From positions 23,358,573 through 23,422,572 of the forward strand of contig JABAKD010000016.1 in NCBI GenBank assembly GCA_012845835.1: DNA of 64,000 bases, read 5' to 3'. The stretch comes from Undaria pinnatifida. Taxonomy: Eukaryota; Sar; Phaeophyceae; Laminariales; Alariaceae. Shown piece by piece: positions 62,501-64,000 of this stretch (its first letter is position 1; each line of letters begins with the position of its first letter). Made by a program: the position numbers and the translations under genes. Under the pieces are notes generated by a model, which saw nothing but the letters and a program-made list of their open reading frames with translations, was not told the origin of the DNA and ran no database searches.

Positions 62501-63412
62501 TGGCCTTCTCTAGCTGATGACGGTTCGGCTTCAAGAAACGAAGACAGATAACGAACTTGCCGCGGGCGTTGGTGTGCCATCGAGCGGATAAAAGAGACAA
62601 ACTGTTTTCTTCTGCGTTAGATGCGACATCAGGTTGGCCTATTGATGATGTTGTTCTCACTTGATTAAAAAAATGCCGAAATCTAATGCGTTGTTACCCG
62701 ATAGGCTTCACTAACTCTGGAGTCGGATCATACTTCCCAGGAGTGCACATTGTCAGGCAAACGGGAAAGAGGGCGGGGGACGTGTGTTCACCTGAAACCT
62801 GAAGTCGTACAAGGACTCGGCAGCAGTAAGAACCGTGGTCTTGTAGTCCTCCTCGCCGGTGAGCCTGTACCCTATGCCGAAGGAATTGTATGCCTGCATC
62901 GGAGCAAGAAGCGGCAAGTAACACGAGAGGAGAGGATTGGCAATAACATGCGGTTAATATTTACTCGCGTGAAATGGTGGGGTAGCGGGCCCCGATGGAC
63001 CGCAACGTATAGCAGGCCACGACCTACCGAATACCTCAACCAACACCATGTATCATTGATCAAGGCAAAGCTTATGTTAAAAGACGACCAATACACTACA
63101 CGAGGAGGTGGTCATTATTTCCCGTGTGGGAAGTGCACTCATTGTGTCGTACAACCAACGGTGTGCCTTCGTTAGACACCCGTGGGTTAACATTTCTCTT
63201 GTAGTCCTCTCACAATCACGGTTAGTTTCGCGGAGTCTTTGGGTCTGCTCAGTTCCTCGTGTGCACTCATCATACGGCTGTACAATGCATAACACCCCGC
63301 TTGAACAACCCGAACAAGCGGATTGGCCTTGCTGCCTCACCTGGAAGCCGAGGTCGTTGTCGTCTAGTTCCTCTACACCCTCTAGGCCCTTGTTCGCGCT
63401 CTCGGCCCTGAG
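52423..63412 (-). CDS. GH88 unsaturated uronyl hydrolase with beta-sandwich, Cys-rich and WSC domains (5' end beyond window)
   Basis: GH88 enzymes remove delta-4,5-unsaturated uronic acids from the non-reducing end of oligosaccharides left by polysaccharide lyases. Fourteen exons with consistent phases: 63412-63341, 62893-62792, 62175-62024, 61591-61494, 58819-58690, 58042-57906, 57099-56921, 56435-56272, 55494-55369, 55027-54890, 53938-53853, 53512-53403, 52997-52941 and 52551-52423 (559 codons plus stop). GH88 marks in order: NDLGF, AYNSFGIGYRLTG, NVDMMMNMEVMLWAW, IVRDDYSTFHVADYDP, SSTWSRGQAWAIYGF, NLPADSVPFADFDAP, VFGDYFLLEAM. The Asp residues of NDLGF and NVDMMMN probably correspond to the two catalytic aspartates of bacterial UGL. 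Next come a beta-sandwich resembling CBM6 or DNRLRE/CBM96, a six-cysteine segment (DTCSDEGDSCSATVDCCSGT) and a complete WSC domain (YLGCYQD, CAETCSGFAYFG, CYCG, DVDCVGDSSQICGG). About 75 N-terminal residues and any signal peptide should lie beyond the right edge. Secretion to the wall is inferred. Confidence 0.92.
54890..56435 (-). other. Beta-sandwich, carbohydrate-binding-like domain of the GH88 protein
   Basis: Exons 56435-56272, 55494-55369 and 55027-54890 encode about 140 residues after the end of the GH88 fold. The last third (SVQLSVAAGSFTAG ... SVSVLFEGSG ... GVTVNHLIL) follows the C-terminal pattern of CBM6-like sandwiches. The VVVWFGISM..V.L.PTSLRFES segment also resembles DNRLRE/CBM96 modules. 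Family assignment is open. Confidence 0.55.
57330..57540. repeat. (TAGTC)n/(TATAG)n pentanucleotide microsatellite
   Basis: TCTAG units followed by about 30 imperfect TATAG units, with GCATGG and GCGCCAGG interruptions. It sits in a GH88 gene intron, between exons 58042-57906 and 57099-56921. Confidence 0.95.
59562..59812. mobile_element. MITE-like element with GTCACTCGCGCGAGTGAC palindromes, copy 1
   Basis: About 250 bp in a GH88 gene intron. Near each end is a perfect or near-perfect palindrome (GTCACTCGCGCGAGTGAC on the left, GAGTCACTAGCGCGAGTGACTC on the right). The tips are GGGATCC-rich and roughly inverted. There is no coding capacity. A relative lies at about 63631-63870. Confidence 0.65.
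60794..61068. mobile_element. Short TIR element (MITE) with GTTCTACGATAGCCCCC ends
   Basis: The left end GTTCTACGATAGCCCCC (60794-60810) is mirrored by GGGGGCTATCGTAGAAC at 61052-61068. AGT flanks the left tip and recurs one base beyond the right tip, but no clear target duplication can be claimed. Non-coding, within the longest GH88 gene intron. Confidence 0.7.
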
Positions 63413-63630
63413 CTGAAATGTTGCAGAACGACGTCATATACGTGCGGTAGCGGTAGCGCATGTCGGTTTGTATTGATGTTCATGAATACGTCTCAAATTT
63501 TTAACCGGACGAGCGCTCTTAATCATCTCTAGGCCAAATAAATGTCACGCACATACTACCGGTTATCAGACGGTTTGTACGTGCGCATTCCAAGAATGAT
63601 ATTGCCGTGAACATGGACCCAGGCTACGAT

Positions 63631-63870
63631 AGGGGGGTCCCTTTTTGAGCCTTGAATTTCAGTGGCTAGGGGTCACTCGCGCGAGTTACCCCTTTGTTTA
63701 TTTGCGATCTTACGTTTTCTTCATGTTTTATATTAACGAAATCAATCCGCAAAGCAAAGGTAATCCAAGGTGCTCGAAAACAACTGCCTAAACCATCTTC
63801 ACACCGGTGAGATACAGAGTCACTCGTGCGAGTGGCTCAAACACACCAGTGAAAACGGGGGTACCCCCTC
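63631..63870. mobile_element. MITE-like element with GTCACTCGCGCGAGTTAC palindromes, copy 2
   Basis: The tips AGGGGGGTCCC and GGGTACCCCCT are roughly inverted. Subterminal palindromes GGTCACTCGCGCGAGTTACC and GAGTCACTCGTGCGAGTGGCTC match copy 1 at 59.6-59.8 kb, while the middle is diverged. It lies just upstream of the first GH88 exon in the window. Confidence 0.65.
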
Positions 63871-64000
63871 TACCGTAGCCTTGGTCCATGGTTCAGCCGG
63901 AGCGTTTTCCAACTGCTCCACCATAAATCCTATTGTATATCTGGTATACGATATCTGGTATGTTATACGAGGCATGGAGGACAGGGTAGTACGTGCATGT

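Overview
The window looks like nuclear DNA of a multicellular stramenopile, most likely a brown alga with a fairly large genome. The reasons are: spliced genes with many small exons and long introns bounded by GTRAGT-type donors; a WSC module on a uronic-acid-active enzyme; an EDR2_C protein with a very long disordered linker; a short TTAGGG-type telomeric tract; and a large load of satellites, palindromic repeats and mobile-element fossils. The species assignment is inference.

Two host genes can be supported. (1) On the + strand, about 4.4-19.07 kb, an EDR2_C (DUF1336) protein of seven recognised exons with phase-consistent junctions, one of them a GC-AG intron. Its introns hold a (TTACC)n/(TTGCC)n array, a 15-bp minisatellite, a duplicated module and a tRNA-like SINE. 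(2) On the - strand, 63.41-52.42 kb, a glycoside hydrolase family 88 (unsaturated uronyl hydrolase) gene. Fourteen phase-consistent exons encode the catalytic domain, a beta-sandwich carbohydrate-binding-like domain, a six-cysteine mini-domain and a complete C-terminal WSC domain. Its 5' end lies beyond the right edge.

Between them is repeat-rich DNA. 1.8-4.1 kb and 36.3-37.2 kb: three copies of one interspersed repeat. 21.7-22.9 kb: a field of GAAGCTTCC palindromes. 23.85-30.66 kb: a 6.8-kb element with 113-bp terminal inverted repeats, a possible 6-bp target duplication and several broken intronless reading frames, perhaps Polinton-like. 31.26-32.77 kb: a young miniature LTR element with identical 572-bp LTRs and an ATGC target duplication. 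33.32-33.39 kb: a perfect 30-bp hairpin. 34.3-35.1 kb: a 58-bp satellite. 37.2-41.4 kb: unidentified protein-like segments. 46.5-49.8 kb: a field of CCATGG palindromes with an interstitial telomeric tract. Small inverted-repeat elements lie in and next to the GH88 gene.

The two host genes have no evident functional link. The GH88 protein probably acts on oligosaccharides left by uronan lyases at the cell wall. The EDR2_C protein is probably a membrane-lipid-associated regulator. No prokaryotic operons, CRISPR arrays, rRNA genes or functional tRNA genes were seen.
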